From: Aquitalea magnusonii
GTDB lineage: Bacteria; Pseudomonadota; Gammaproteobacteria; Burkholderiales; Chromobacteriaceae
Direction: 5' to 3'
Length of the DNA: 64,000 bases
NCBI RefSeq assembly: GCF_003202035.1
Contig: NZ_QJKC01000003.1
Location: 264,948 to 328,947, forward strand
Made by a program: the position numbers and the translations under genes. This document shows, piece by piece, positions 1 through 9,523 of the stretch (within the stretch, counting starts at the first letter, position 1; each line of letters opens with the position of its first letter). The notes beneath the pieces were generated by a model. The model was not told where the DNA came from. It saw only the letters and a list, made by a program, of their open reading frames with translations, and made no database searches.

Positions 1-50
1 CTGATGGCCAGTTGGTAAAAGCGGATCAGGAGGATGAGGAGGCGCGACAT
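1..50 (-). CDS. yidD: YidD membrane protein insertion efficiency factor (5' end only)
   Basis: Only the first 16 codons lie in the window. They read MSRLLILLIRFYQLAI, which matches the conserved amphipathic start of YidD, a small inner-membrane-associated protein that helps YidC insert membrane proteins. The ATG lies inside the 3' end of rnpA (25 bp overlap), the usual order rpmH-rnpA-yidD-yidC. The rest of the gene is beyond the left edge. Confidence 0.85.
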   Translation of the reverse strand, partial: MSRLLILLIRFYQLAI

Positions 51-388
51 CGTGCCAGTTTAGCAAAGAGTGTAGACAAGGCGATGACAGCTTCTGCTCT
101 GTCAGCGCGTGAAAAAGCCTGTTTGGCCCGGACAATGTAGTCCTGCGCCGGCAAACTTGCCTGATTCAGGCGAAACCACTCGCGTACCGTACGCTTGATG
201 TAGTTTCGGCGTACCGCCCGCTTGTGAACCTTTTTGCCGACAACAAGGCCGACGCGGGCATGGCCCAGTTCGTTGGGGCGGGCGTACACCTGAAACAAGG
301 CCGTGCTGCGCGCTTGCCGCAAACTAAAAACGGATGAAAATTCATCCGTTTTTAATAGCCGGTGCACACGGCGAAAGCGATAAGTCAT
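26..388 (-). CDS. rnpA: Ribonuclease P protein component
   Basis: 120-residue basic protein subunit of RNase P, which binds the M1 RNA and helps cleave the 5' leader of pre-tRNAs. The start used is the ATG at 388, giving MTYRFRRVHRLLKTDEF; the open frame continues upstream to 577, but that extension is antisense-like arginine-rich sequence running through rpmH. The family RNR box is visible as RRNYIKRTVREWFR, preceded by VGLVVGKKVHKRAVRR. Length is normal for the family. It follows rpmH by 8 bp and overlaps yidD by 25 bp, so the three are one transcription unit reading away from dnaA. Confidence 0.96.
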   Translation of the reverse strand: MTYRFRRVHRLLKTDEFSSVFSLRQARSTALFQVYARPNELGHARVGLVVGKKVHKRAVRRNYIKRTVREWFRLNQASLPAQDYIVRAKQAFSRADRAEAVIALSTLFAKLARCRASSSS

Positions 389-396
389 TGCTGAAC

Positions 397-531
397 TTAT
401 ACGGCCAGGCGCTTGCGACCCTTGGCGCGACGGGCGGCGATAACGGCGCGGCCACCGCGGGTCTTCATGCGAACGAGGAAGCCGTGAGTGCGCTTGCGAC
501 GGGTAGTGGAAGGCTGGTAAGTACGCTTCAT
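397..531 (-). CDS. rpmH: 50S ribosomal protein L34
   Basis: 44-residue ribosomal protein L34. The translation starts [18 protein letters not shown], continues through [12 protein letters not shown] and ends GRKRLAV, the near-invariant L34 sequence. It is first in the rpmH-rnpA-yidD unit, diverges from dnaA across a ~350 bp gap, and has a good promoter about 40 bp upstream of its start. Confidence 0.98.
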   Translation of the reverse strand: MKRTYQPSTTRRKRTHGFLVRMKTRGGRAVIAARRAKGRKRLAV

Positions 532-570
532 GATAAAGAATTCCTGTTTCGAAACGGAAATAAACGCGTG

Positions 571-599
571 ATTTCACAAGAAAAACCGCCGCTTGTCAA
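571..599 (-). promoter_or_regulatory. Candidate sigma70 promoter for rpmH-rnpA-yidD
   Basis: On the minus strand a perfect -35 hexamer TTGACA (599..594) is followed after exactly 17 bp by TGAAAT (576..571), a 4/6 match to the -10 consensus. It ends 40 bp before the rpmH start codon. Confidence 0.65.
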
Positions 600-619
600 T
601 GGCAAATTTTTAGCGCACC

Positions 620-628
620 TGTGGATAA
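620..628 (-). promoter_or_regulatory. DnaA box, perfect consensus
   Basis: TGTGGATAA on the plus strand is the reverse complement of the consensus TTATCCACA. It is the only perfect box I found between rpmH and dnaA, and it overlaps the -35 position of the candidate dnaA promoter, as expected for autoregulation rather than a full oriC. Confidence 0.75.
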
Positions 629-650
629 CTTTGCTGAAAACCGTTAGAAT
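622..650 (+). promoter_or_regulatory. Candidate dnaA promoter overlapping the DnaA box
   Basis: A -10 like TAGAAT (645-650) lies 17 bp downstream of TGGATA (622-627), a 4/6 match to TTGACA that lies within the DnaA box. Transcription from here would give a leader of about 230 nt before the dnaA start codon at 885. Confidence 0.4.
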
Positions 651-828
651 GTCGAAACTTAACGCACCCCACCCCCTGCGTAATTATTAAACGAGACCAC
701 CCGCCCAGGGTGAACCACGCGACAGGAGGAGGGTGCAAGCCACTGCCATGCATGAACACATGCCAGGGTTACGCCCATGCCAGGCGCGCAGCGCCGGCCA
801 ACCCACCGGGCGGCAAACCATGGCCCAT

Positions 829-864
829 CCCGCCGAACCTCATCATCGTCACGGCGGGTTTTTG
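829..864 (+). terminator. Intrinsic terminator/attenuator in the dnaA leader
   Basis: CCCGCCG (829-835) pairs perfectly with CGGCGGG (852-858) across a 16 nt loop and is followed at once by TTTTTGCTTTT. It stands only 20 bp before the dnaA ATG. No gene ends here on the plus strand, so it looks like a leader attenuator or the end of a short leader RNA. The leader upstream (about 700-828) has further GC-rich inverted repeats but no riboswitch class I can name. Confidence 0.6.
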
Positions 865-884
865 CTTTTACTTGTGTGTACTTA

Positions 885-2282
885 ATGACCGAACTGGATC
901 AATTCTGGCCTGCCTGCCTCGCTCGCCTCGAGGCCGAACTGTCTTCACAGCAGTTCAACACCTGGATCAAGCCGCTGGCGGCCGAAGCCAACGATGAAGG
1001 CATTGCGCTGTTTGCACCGAACCGCTTCATCATGCAGTTCATCAAGGACCGTTTCCTCGGCCGCATTGAAGAACTGGCAGTCGAGCTGGTGGGCGAAGCC
1101 CCGGTCGAGCTGCGCCTGGGCGCTCCCAGCAGCAAGCCGCTGGCCGTACCGGCCGCCGTGGGCAATGGCGCGCGCAAACCCGCGCCGGCCCCTGCCGCCA
1201 GCAGCCTTCCCAGCCAGGCCAAGCAGGCCGCGGTAAAAGCCATTGGCGGCAGCCACGAAAGCACCCGGCTCAACCCCTCGTTTACCTTCGACACCCTGGT
1301 AACCGGTAAGGGCAACCAGCTGGCGCGCGCCGCCGCCATGCAGATTGCCGAGAATCCGGGCGACCAGGCCTACAACCCGCTGTTTGTGTATGGCGGCGTG
1401 GGCCTGGGCAAGACCCACTTGATTCAGGCCATTGGCAACCACGTATTCCAGAAGAACCCGCAAGCCAAGATCCGCTACATCCACGCCGAGCGCTATGTGG
1501 CCGACATCATGCGCGCCTACCAGCACAAGGCCTTTGACGAATTCAAGCGCTACTACCACTCGCTGGATTTGCTGCTGATCGACGACATCCAGTTTTTTGC
1601 CGGCAAAAACCGCACCCAGGAAGAATTCTTCTACGCCTTTAACGCGCTGATCGAGGGCGGCAAGCAAGTCATCATGACCTGCGACACCTACCCCAAACAG
1701 ATAGAAGGCATGGAAGAGCGGCTGATCTCGCGCTTCTCCTGGGGCCTGACCGTGGAAATCCAGCCGCCGGAGCTGGAAATGCGCGTGGCCATTCTGATGA
1801 AAAAGGCCGAGGCCGACAGCATCAAGCTGGACCACCCCGTCGCGTTCTTCATCGCCCAGAACGTACGCTCCAACGTGCGCGAACTGGAAGGCGCGCTCAA
1901 GCGCGTGGTGGCCTATGCCCGCTTTACCAACCAGAACATCTCGCTGGACCTGGTGAAAGAAGCGCTGAAGGACATCCTGGCCGCCGGCAACCGCCAGGTC
2001 ACCGTGGACGCCATCCAGAAAACCGTGGCCGAGTACTACAAGATCAAGCTGTCCGACATGCACAGCAAAAAGCGCAGCCGCGACATTGCCCGGCCGCGTC
2101 AGGTAGCCATGGCCCTGGCCAAGGAGCTGACCCAGCTTTCCCTGCCCAATATCGGCGATGCCTTTGGCGGGCGCGACCACACCACCGTGCTGCATGCCTG
2201 CAAGACCATTGCCGAAATGCGCGGTAATGACGCCGATATGGCACACGATTACGATACGCTGCTATCCATGCTGCGTAACTGA
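885..2282 (+). CDS. dnaA: Chromosomal replication initiator protein DnaA
   Basis: 465-residue replication initiator that binds DnaA boxes as an ATP complex, melts oriC and loads DnaB. The start used is the ATG at 885 ([19 protein letters not shown]), which matches domain I; the frame is open further upstream but runs through the leader terminator. Domain I is about residues 1-80, a short Ala/Pro-rich linker 85-130, then the AAA+ core with Walker [10 protein letters not shown] at 170-178 and Walker [11 protein letters not shown]. Domain IV carries the DNA-binding signature [15 protein letters not shown] near the C-terminus. It is first in dnaA-dnaN-gyrB; 52 bp separate it from dnaN. Confidence 0.98.
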   Translation: MTELDQFWPACLARLEAELSSQQFNTWIKPLAAEANDEGIALFAPNRFIMQFIKDRFLGRIEELAVELVGEAPVELRLGAPSSKPLAVPAAVGNGARKPAPAPAASSLPSQAKQAAVKAIGGSHESTRLNPSFTFDTLVTGKGNQLARAAAMQIAENPGDQAYNPLFVYGGVGLGKTHLIQAIGNHVFQKNPQAKIRYIHAERYVADIMRAYQHKAFDEFKRYYHSLDLLLIDDIQFFAGKNRTQEEFFYAFNALIEGGKQVIMTCDTYPKQIEGMEERLISRFSWGLTVEIQPPELEMRVAILMKKAEADSIKLDHPVAFFIAQNVRSNVRELEGALKRVVAYARFTNQNISLDLVKEALKDILAAGNRQVTVDAIQKTVAEYYKIKLSDMHSKKRSRDIARPRQVAMALAKELTQLSLPNIGDAFGGRDHTTVLHACKTIAEMRGNDADMAHDYDTLLSMLRN

Positions 2283-2334
2283 TGATGTTGAACCAACCGA
2301 TAACTGACTCTGGACACATTCGGGAGCCCGAAAC

Positions 2335-3441
2335 ATGCTGATCCTGCAAGCCGAACGCGATGCCCTTCTCAAGCCCCTGCTGGCGGTGACCGGTATTGTC
2401 GAACGACGCCATACCCTGCCGATTCTTTCCAATGTCCTGATTGAAAAGAAGGGCGGCCAGGTAGGCTTTCTGGCCACCGATCTGGAAATCCAGATCACCA
2501 CCGCCAGTGCCGACGAACTGCCGGGCGAAGACTTCCGCCTGACCACCTCGGCCAAAAAGCTGCAAGACATCCTGCGCGCCATACCGGACAAGGCCACCGT
2601 CACGCTGGAACAGCTGGACGGCCGCCTGACGCTGAAAGCCGGCAAAAGCCGCTTCAACCTGCAAACCCTGCCGGCCGAAGACTTTCCGCTGCTGTCGGTA
2701 GGCTCGGCCTCGGACGCCAGCTTCACCCTGCCGCAACGCGAACTGAAACGCCTGATCTCCCAGGTGCAATTTGCCATGGCGGTGCAGGACATCCGTTACT
2801 ACCTGAATGGCCTGCTGATGCAGACCGACGGCAACCAGGTCAAGCTGATCGCCACCGACGGCCACCGCCTGGCCTTTGCCAGCGCCGACGTGGAAGCCAC
2901 CCTGCCCAAGGCCGAAGTCATCCTGCCGCGCAAGACCATCCTGGAGCTGTACAAGCTGCTGCAAGACAGCGACGACGAAATCAACATCGAAGTGCTGGCC
3001 AACCAGGTGCGCTTCAGCTTTGGCTCCACCGTCATCATCAGCAAGGTGGTGGACGGCAAGTTCCCCGACTACAACCGGGTGATTCCGCTGGATAACGACA
3101 AGATCTTCCTGATCGAACGCCTCACCTTCCTGCACGCCCTGCAACGCGCCGCCATTCTGGCCAACGAAAAATTCCGCGGCGTGCGTCTGGTACTGGCACC
3201 GGGCAAGATGTCCATCCTGTGTACCAACAGCGAGCAGGAAGAAGCGGAAGAAGAACTGGAAATCGCCTACCAGGGCGGCGAACTGGAAATCGGCTTCAAC
3301 ATCAACTACCTGCTGGATGTGCTGACCAACCTGCCGGCCGACACCCTGCAAATGGCGTTTGGCGATGCCAACCGCAGCACGCTGGTCACCATTCCCGACT
3401 ACAGCAACTTCAAATACATCGTGATGCCGATGCGCATCTAG
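2335..3441 (+). CDS. dnaN: DNA polymerase III beta subunit (sliding clamp)
   Basis: 368-residue sliding clamp that encircles DNA and tethers polymerase III. It opens MLILQAERDALLKPLLAV and RRHTLPILSNV and closes YIVMPMRI, all typical of DnaN; length is as expected for the three-domain clamp. It lies 52 bp after dnaA and 144 bp before gyrB, and the latter gap holds an inverted repeat of GGGGAGT-type sequence. Confidence 0.98.
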   Translation: MLILQAERDALLKPLLAVTGIVERRHTLPILSNVLIEKKGGQVGFLATDLEIQITTASADELPGEDFRLTTSAKKLQDILRAIPDKATVTLEQLDGRLTLKAGKSRFNLQTLPAEDFPLLSVGSASDASFTLPQRELKRLISQVQFAMAVQDIRYYLNGLLMQTDGNQVKLIATDGHRLAFASADVEATLPKAEVILPRKTILELYKLLQDSDDEINIEVLANQVRFSFGSTVIISKVVDGKFPDYNRVIPLDNDKIFLIERLTFLHALQRAAILANEKFRGVRLVLAPGKMSILCTNSEQEEAEEELEIAYQGGELEIGFNINYLLDVLTNLPADTLQMAFGDANRSTLVTIPDYSNFKYIVMPMRI

Positions 3442-3471
3442 GGAGTAGTGAGTAGGAAGTGGGGAGTCGGG
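3442..3471 (+). repeat. GGGGAGT-rich repeat, left arm
   Basis: A low-complexity run of GGGAGT/GAGTAG units right after the dnaN stop. Its 13-mer GTGGGGAGTCGGG (3459-3471) is the exact reverse complement of 3552-3564. Such purine-rich GGGGAGT tracts are known as dispersed intergenic repeats in some bacterial genomes (known especially from cyanobacteria). Confidence 0.6.
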
Positions 3472-3504
3472 TTTGACCACTCCCCCCGCAGGTCTTGAAT
3501 TTGA

Positions 3505-5976
<2,472 letters not shown>

Positions 5977-6021
5977 GGGGTAAGCACCCGCCGCGCATGC
6001 AGAACTGCATGGCACTGAGGT

Positions 6022-6056
6022 AAAAAAAGCGACCGGATTTTCTGGTCGCTTTTTTC
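6022..6056 (+). terminator. Rho-independent terminator after gyrB
   Basis: AGCGACCGG and CTGGTCGCT form a 9 bp stem (one mismatch) around a short A/T loop, with an A-run before and TTTTTTC after. It closes the dnaA-dnaN-gyrB unit; the A/T flanks would allow activity in both directions. Confidence 0.85.
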
Positions 6057-6147
6057 TTGCCGCTGCTCACCACAGCCATATTGCTTGGTGGACAGCGCGT
6101 TTTGTCGTGCGTAGGATTAAATCCTATTGATTTCAAAAGAGATTGCC

Positions 6148-6417
6148 ATGCGGACCACCCAGCAAATGAGCATCACCCTGCCCAATGACATGGCAGAAGA
6201 GGTGAAAGCAAAAGTACGCTCTGGAGAATACGCCAGTGAAAGCGAAGTCATCCGCGATGGACTGCGCGCACTGATGGCACGGGACCGTGCCGTGGAAAGC
6301 TGGCTGCTCAATCAGGTAGGCCCGGCCTATGACGCCCTGCAGGCCGACCCGTCCCGCGCTGTCAGCGCAGACCAGGTGCGCGCCCGCCTGGCCGCCGAGC
6401 ACGCCAAAAAACCATGA
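6148..6417 (+). CDS. parD: ParD-family antitoxin (ribbon-helix-helix)
   Basis: 89-residue type II antitoxin. The ATG at 6148 follows an AAAAGAGA ribosome binding site; an in-frame TTG at 6127 is less likely. The N-terminus has the ribbon-helix-helix pattern MSITLPNDMAEEVKAKVRSG followed by YASESEVIRDGLRAL, typical of ParD/CopG proteins that bind their own promoter. The acidic/polar C-terminal half would wrap the toxin. It overlaps parE by 4 bp (ATGA), the standard antitoxin-first operon. It marks the start of the accessory island after gyrB. Confidence 0.88.
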   Translation: MRTTQQMSITLPNDMAEEVKAKVRSGEYASESEVIRDGLRALMARDRAVESWLLNQVGPAYDALQADPSRAVSADQVRARLAAEHAKKP

Positions 6418-6731
6418 GCCATCAAGTAGTGTTCAGCCCGGAGGCCATGGAGCAGCTTGCCGCGCTGTACCGCTATATCGCAGAAGCCGCTTCGCCGCCT
6501 ATCGCAGCGCAATACACCGAGGCCATCGTAAGCTATTGCGAAAACCTGCACAGCTTTCCGCTGCGCGGGACCAGCCGCGACGAGGTGCGGCCAGGGCTAC
6601 GCATTACCCATTACAGGAAACGCACCGTCATTGCCTTCAGTGTGGATGCCGAAACGGTATCCATTATTGGCATCTTCTATGGCGGGCAAGACTACGCGGC
6701 CATCCTGCACGACAGCGACGCCGATACCTAA
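6414..6731 (+). CDS. parE: ParE/RelE-superfamily toxin
   Basis: 105-residue toxin partner of the preceding antitoxin. It opens MSHQVVFSPEAMEQLAALYR and ends in a typical ParE core: SFPLRGTSRDEVRPGLR, then RKRTVIAFSVDAETVSIIGIFYGG. ParE toxins poison DNA gyrase, RelE members cleave mRNA; the sequence resembles ParE more, and a position next to gyrB is notable though probably chance. The overlapping ATGA junction implies translational coupling with the antitoxin. Confidence 0.87.
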   Translation: MSHQVVFSPEAMEQLAALYRYIAEAASPPIAAQYTEAIVSYCENLHSFPLRGTSRDEVRPGLRITHYRKRTVIAFSVDAETVSIIGIFYGGQDYAAILHDSDADT

Positions 6732-6749
6732 GCCGGGTGACGGGGTAGT

Positions 6750-6905
6750 CTGGCTAGCGACGGCGAAACTAGCATCGAGCTTGTAGAGAGTGACCGGGCG
6801 CGGCACCCTGCGGCGGCCCTCGATTTGAACTGTCCAGGATTCCTTGACAGTTGCCATCCAACACAGCCCTCCACCTTCAAAAAAATCCTTTAAGGTAGAG
6901 TCCAA
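6750..6905 (-). pseudogene. Remnant of a RhuM-family gene
   Basis: The minus strand reads LKDFFEGGGLCWMATVKESW, then TVQIEGRRRVPRPVTLYKLD and ASFAVA. This aligns without gaps to residues ~48-95 of the intact RhuM protein at 9524..10534 (LKNIFEDGELLREATTEESS, VVQTEGGREVNRPVTLYKLD, AILAVG). Both flanks lose similarity, so it is a ~50-codon relic of a second copy, left between parE and the HNH gene. Confidence 0.7.
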
Positions 6906-6998
6906 CAGTTTGCTTACTGACGGTATCAGCAGAGCCATTGCACCCGCTGCTCTGGCAACGCCCCGGATAATTGAGTGACTGATATAGATGATGGCATC

Positions 6999-7037
6999 GG
7001 CGTACCGAGGGGAAAGCCCGGCCCCGCCCTACCGATC
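6999..7037. repeat. REP-like palindromic element, copy 1
   Basis: On the minus strand it reads GATCGGTAGGGCGGGG, then a C/G-rich inverted half ending CGGTACGCC. It shares the edge CCGCCCTACCGATC (plus strand; first base differs slightly) with the element at 9031. Both are imperfect GC-rich palindromes outside genes. The rest of 6946-7165 shows nothing further I can identify. Confidence 0.5.
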
Positions 7038-7165
7038 ACACATTTGAGAATGCCTGTGTTGCACACTGTACTGGTTTGGCCGGGGTGAGACCGCAGGGGA
7101 TGCCCGGAAGGGACGATCCACCGTTATGCAATAAAAGTATTATCCGGAATACTCGGTAGAGAGAA

Positions 7166-7777
7166 TCACAAAATACGCTCCAAACCATCCCATCCAGATC
7201 GTACTGGGTCAAAGTCTCTAGGGTCATACAAGCCTATTTCCTCCAGAGAATACTGCATTTTTCCATAATTACAGGCACTGCAAGTAATCACAACATTTTC
7301 TAAATCATTACTCCCACCATGCCAATGTGGAATAACATGATCATACTGGAGCCAAAGACATTGAAAACCGGCATGCTGAGTAATATTACTATTTCCCCAA
7401 GGAATCTGTTCCGGATAAATTGAATGCAGGTATTTCCTTACCTCTGCACGAATGACCGGAATACCACAAAATCGACAGTGATGGCCATCACGATGCAGTA
7501 GCTGCCGTTTCTGTTCAGCATTTGGCATTCTTACAGGAAGTTTTTCAGCCTGCTCGATACGTTCAATTTTCCTGACGACAACATAGGGACTATTTTTCCC
7601 CCAAATAGACTCTGTCCATTCCCTAACCTTTTGGTCATTGGCCAAAACAAAAAGCTGCTTTGCCACCTCAAACTTACCTTGCATATGAGCAGATACTGCA
7701 GCATCAAGGTAACGAGCCACATCAAATATCTCTTGAATCGGCTCACGCAACATGCGCTTCTTAAGAAAATTATTCAA
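7166..7777 (-). CDS. HNH endonuclease family protein
   Basis: 203-residue HNH nuclease candidate. A zinc-binding pair C101-x2-C104 (HHCRFCG) and a second pair C166-x2-C169 (ITCSACN) flank the catalytic-looking DHVIPHWHGGSNDLENVV (D146 H147), the layout of HNH nucleases. The N-terminal 90 residues are unassigned. The TTG start at 7777 is preceded by AAGGGAAAG; an internal ATG at 7753 is the alternative. The gene and its upstream gap (7778-7990) are clearly more AT-rich than the rest of the window, pointing to horizontal gain. It is co-directional with the Mrr-like nuclease. Defence is plausible but not shown. Confidence 0.8.
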   Translation of the reverse strand: MNNFLKKRMLREPIQEIFDVARYLDAAVSAHMQGKFEVAKQLFVLANDQKVREWTESIWGKNSPYVVVRKIERIEQAEKLPVRMPNAEQKRQLLHRDGHHCRFCGIPVIRAEVRKYLHSIYPEQIPWGNSNITQHAGFQCLWLQYDHVIPHWHGGSNDLENVVITCSACNYGKMQYSLEEIGLYDPRDFDPVRSGWDGLERIL

Positions 7778-7993
7778 ATGACTTTCCCTTCAACATCAAC
7801 CCATTGAAAAACATGATATGTTTTTACTAAACATTTCATTATTTTCCATCTAAAACATTCACTACTTGACTGGAACATAATCCCAAAATTACACCAGATA
7901 AACGAGCAAAATAGGTGGCATTTATCTTCGAAAGCAACTAAATCCGCACTGTAATGCCAATTCAGCTCAGGCCGATTAAGCACTCCTTGCTTA

Positions 7994-8929
7994 TTATCCC
8001 CCCCTCATCCCCAGCGTCTGTTTACACCTCGGATAGTTGTGGCATCCCCAGAAATCCGGCCGGCCGCCTTTGCCAGCCACATGGCGCATGGGGATGCCGC
8101 AATGTGGGCAGGTGGGGGTGGTGTAATCGCCGCGGGTGGCGAATTCCAGTAGCTGCTGTTTTGCGTCTACGGGCAGGCGCTCAATCATGGTCAGCATCAT
8201 GGCGCCGTCGATCAGTGAGATGTGGTTACTGCTGGCTACCAGCTTGGCATCGTCGGAAAACTTGCCGCTGGTCATGAAGAAGGCTTTGGGTATTTTTTCG
8301 TGGGTCATCACGCCCAGTAATTCCCGCACTGGTTTAACGCCCACATAGCGTTCGCCCCAGGCTTTGCATTGCACGATGGACGTAGCCTTGCCGGAATCAT
8401 CCTGATACAGGCGGATATCAATCCCGCCATCCGGCCCCAGCGGGGTGGTTTCACTTTTGATGCCGTGCAGTTGGTAAAACTGCTGACATACATCTTCAAA
8501 GCGTTTCCATTCCAGACTATGAATCAGCGCCAGCGACCAGGCTTGGGGTTTGGACGGTGGCGTGGGTTTGGTGATGGTAGGCGGGGGGACATACGCATCA
8601 GCGACGACATCACGTGGAGGGGGAGCGCTTGGCCGTGGTGTGGCGGGGGTGAGTGGTGGGATAACCCGTTTGTTGGCGGGTGGACGTTGGCCAAACTCGC
8701 GCAGGGCTGCTAATGCAGCAAGCAGGAAAAAGAAACCAGCAGGCAGCCACGCCATGGCGGCAAAGGCTTGTGACAGAGGTTTCAAGAACATATTGCCCGC
8801 CCACATGGCGGGCAGTATCTGCTTGAACAGAATCAAACTGGCAACAGCAAAGCCCACACTGACATACCACGGCGAGGCAATCAGCCCCTGAGCGAAACTC
8901 TGCTTTGGCTTACGACGGGCCACACCCAC
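7994..8929 (-). CDS. Membrane-anchored Mrr-like restriction endonuclease with C-terminal zinc ribbon
   Basis: 311 residues. Two hydrophobic segments (about 21-40 and 55-76) are followed by a Pro-rich linker (90-128), then a restriction-endonuclease fold of the Mrr_cat type: E145, GGIDI with D171, and Q187-C-K189 (VQCKAWGE) give the E/D...QxK catalytic pattern. The C-terminus has a topoisomerase-type zinc ribbon CPHCG...GCHNYPRC. The GTG start at 8929 follows AAGGGAGA. Mrr-type enzymes cleave methylated or foreign DNA; the family with N-terminal membrane segments is widespread but poorly characterised. It lies between the two REP-like elements together with the HNH gene. Confidence 0.85.
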   Translation of the reverse strand: MGVARRKPKQSFAQGLIASPWYVSVGFAVASLILFKQILPAMWAGNMFLKPLSQAFAAMAWLPAGFFFLLAALAALREFGQRPPANKRVIPPLTPATPRPSAPPPRDVVADAYVPPPTITKPTPPSKPQAWSLALIHSLEWKRFEDVCQQFYQLHGIKSETTPLGPDGGIDIRLYQDDSGKATSIVQCKAWGERYVGVKPVRELLGVMTHEKIPKAFFMTSGKFSDDAKLVASSNHISLIDGAMMLTMIERLPVDAKQQLLEFATRGDYTTPTCPHCGIPMRHVAGKGGRPDFWGCHNYPRCKQTLGMRGG

Positions 8930-9030
8930 TCTCCCTTAGCATCAATAAATTGACCCCAACAGGAAAGCACGCGTTTGGCATAAACACAAGCCTGAAATGC
9001 AGCTAATACGCAATGGCGTGGGTGTGTGAT

Positions 9031-9074
9031 GGTGGAACGCCCCCATGAATCGGGGGGCTTCCGCCCTACCGATC
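9031..9074. repeat. REP-like palindromic element, copy 2
   Basis: GGTGGAACGCCCCC and GGGGGGCTTCCGCC form a strong imperfect palindrome with loop ATGAATC, ending CCTACCGATC as in copy 1. Copies 1 and 2 bracket the HNH and Mrr-like genes. Confidence 0.55.
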
Positions 9075-9079
9075 TGACC

Positions 9080-9328
9080 TTATAAGCCTGGAGCCGGCCC
9101 TATCATCGCCTCAATACCTTCTGACTCCACTTCTTCCAGAAACAGATCAAAGGCTTCCTGATCGGTAGCGAACTCGCCATCGTAAACCGTGGAGTTGTCG
9201 TACTGATCGACGATTTCCAGCGTCCAGCCGCTATCCGGCAGGCGATAGATGAACACCTCCACCGTTTTGCCATCGGCGCTGTATTTCTGTTGCAGCGGGG
9301 AGTAGATCAGGTCTTTTTCGTCGTACAT
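9080..9328 (-). CDS. Small acidic hypothetical protein
   Basis: 82 residues from the ATG at 9328 (MYDEKDLIYSPLQQKYSADG). It contains VEVFIYRLPDSGWTLEIVD, then YDNSTVYDGEFATDQEAF, and ends with an acidic helix. No signal peptide or membrane segment is seen. I do not recognise a named family. It resembles small uncharacterised proteins of accessory regions, and lies downstream of the RhuM gene on the same strand. The frame is open to 9379, but that extension lacks a good start. Confidence 0.6.
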   Translation of the reverse strand: MYDEKDLIYSPLQQKYSADGKTVEVFIYRLPDSGWTLEIVDQYDNSTVYDGEFATDQEAFDLFLEEVESEGIEAMIGPAPGL

Positions 9329-9382
9329 GGCTGGTTTCTCGTGGTGAGGTGTCGTGATTGTCGGTGCATCGACTGACAACGT

Positions 9383-9520
9383 TCAGCAGTGGGCATCTGC
9401 AATAGATACGATGGCCTGCACTTCATGCTGGAAAACATAGGGATCGGAAATTAGCTCGCATTGCTCATCATCCGGATAAGTCACGGCCACATGATAGTCG
9501 CCACTTGGCAAAGAACGCGT
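9383..9520 (-). pseudogene. Short open frame, possible truncated gene
   Basis: About 46 codons ending LPSGDYHVAVTYPDDEQCEL, then ISDPYVFQHEVQAIVSIADA and HC, with a TAA in frame just upstream and no good start. Composition looks coding rather than random. It begins where the rhuM gene ends, so it may be the 3' end of a gene displaced by insertion of rhuM. Function unknown. Confidence 0.3.
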
Positions 9521-9523
9521 CTC

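Noticed and set aside
651..828. 4.5S (SRP) RNA or a known riboswitch in the dnaA leader
   Set aside because: The SRP core (GGTCAGGTCCGGAAGGAAGC type) is absent and no aptamer signature I know is present.
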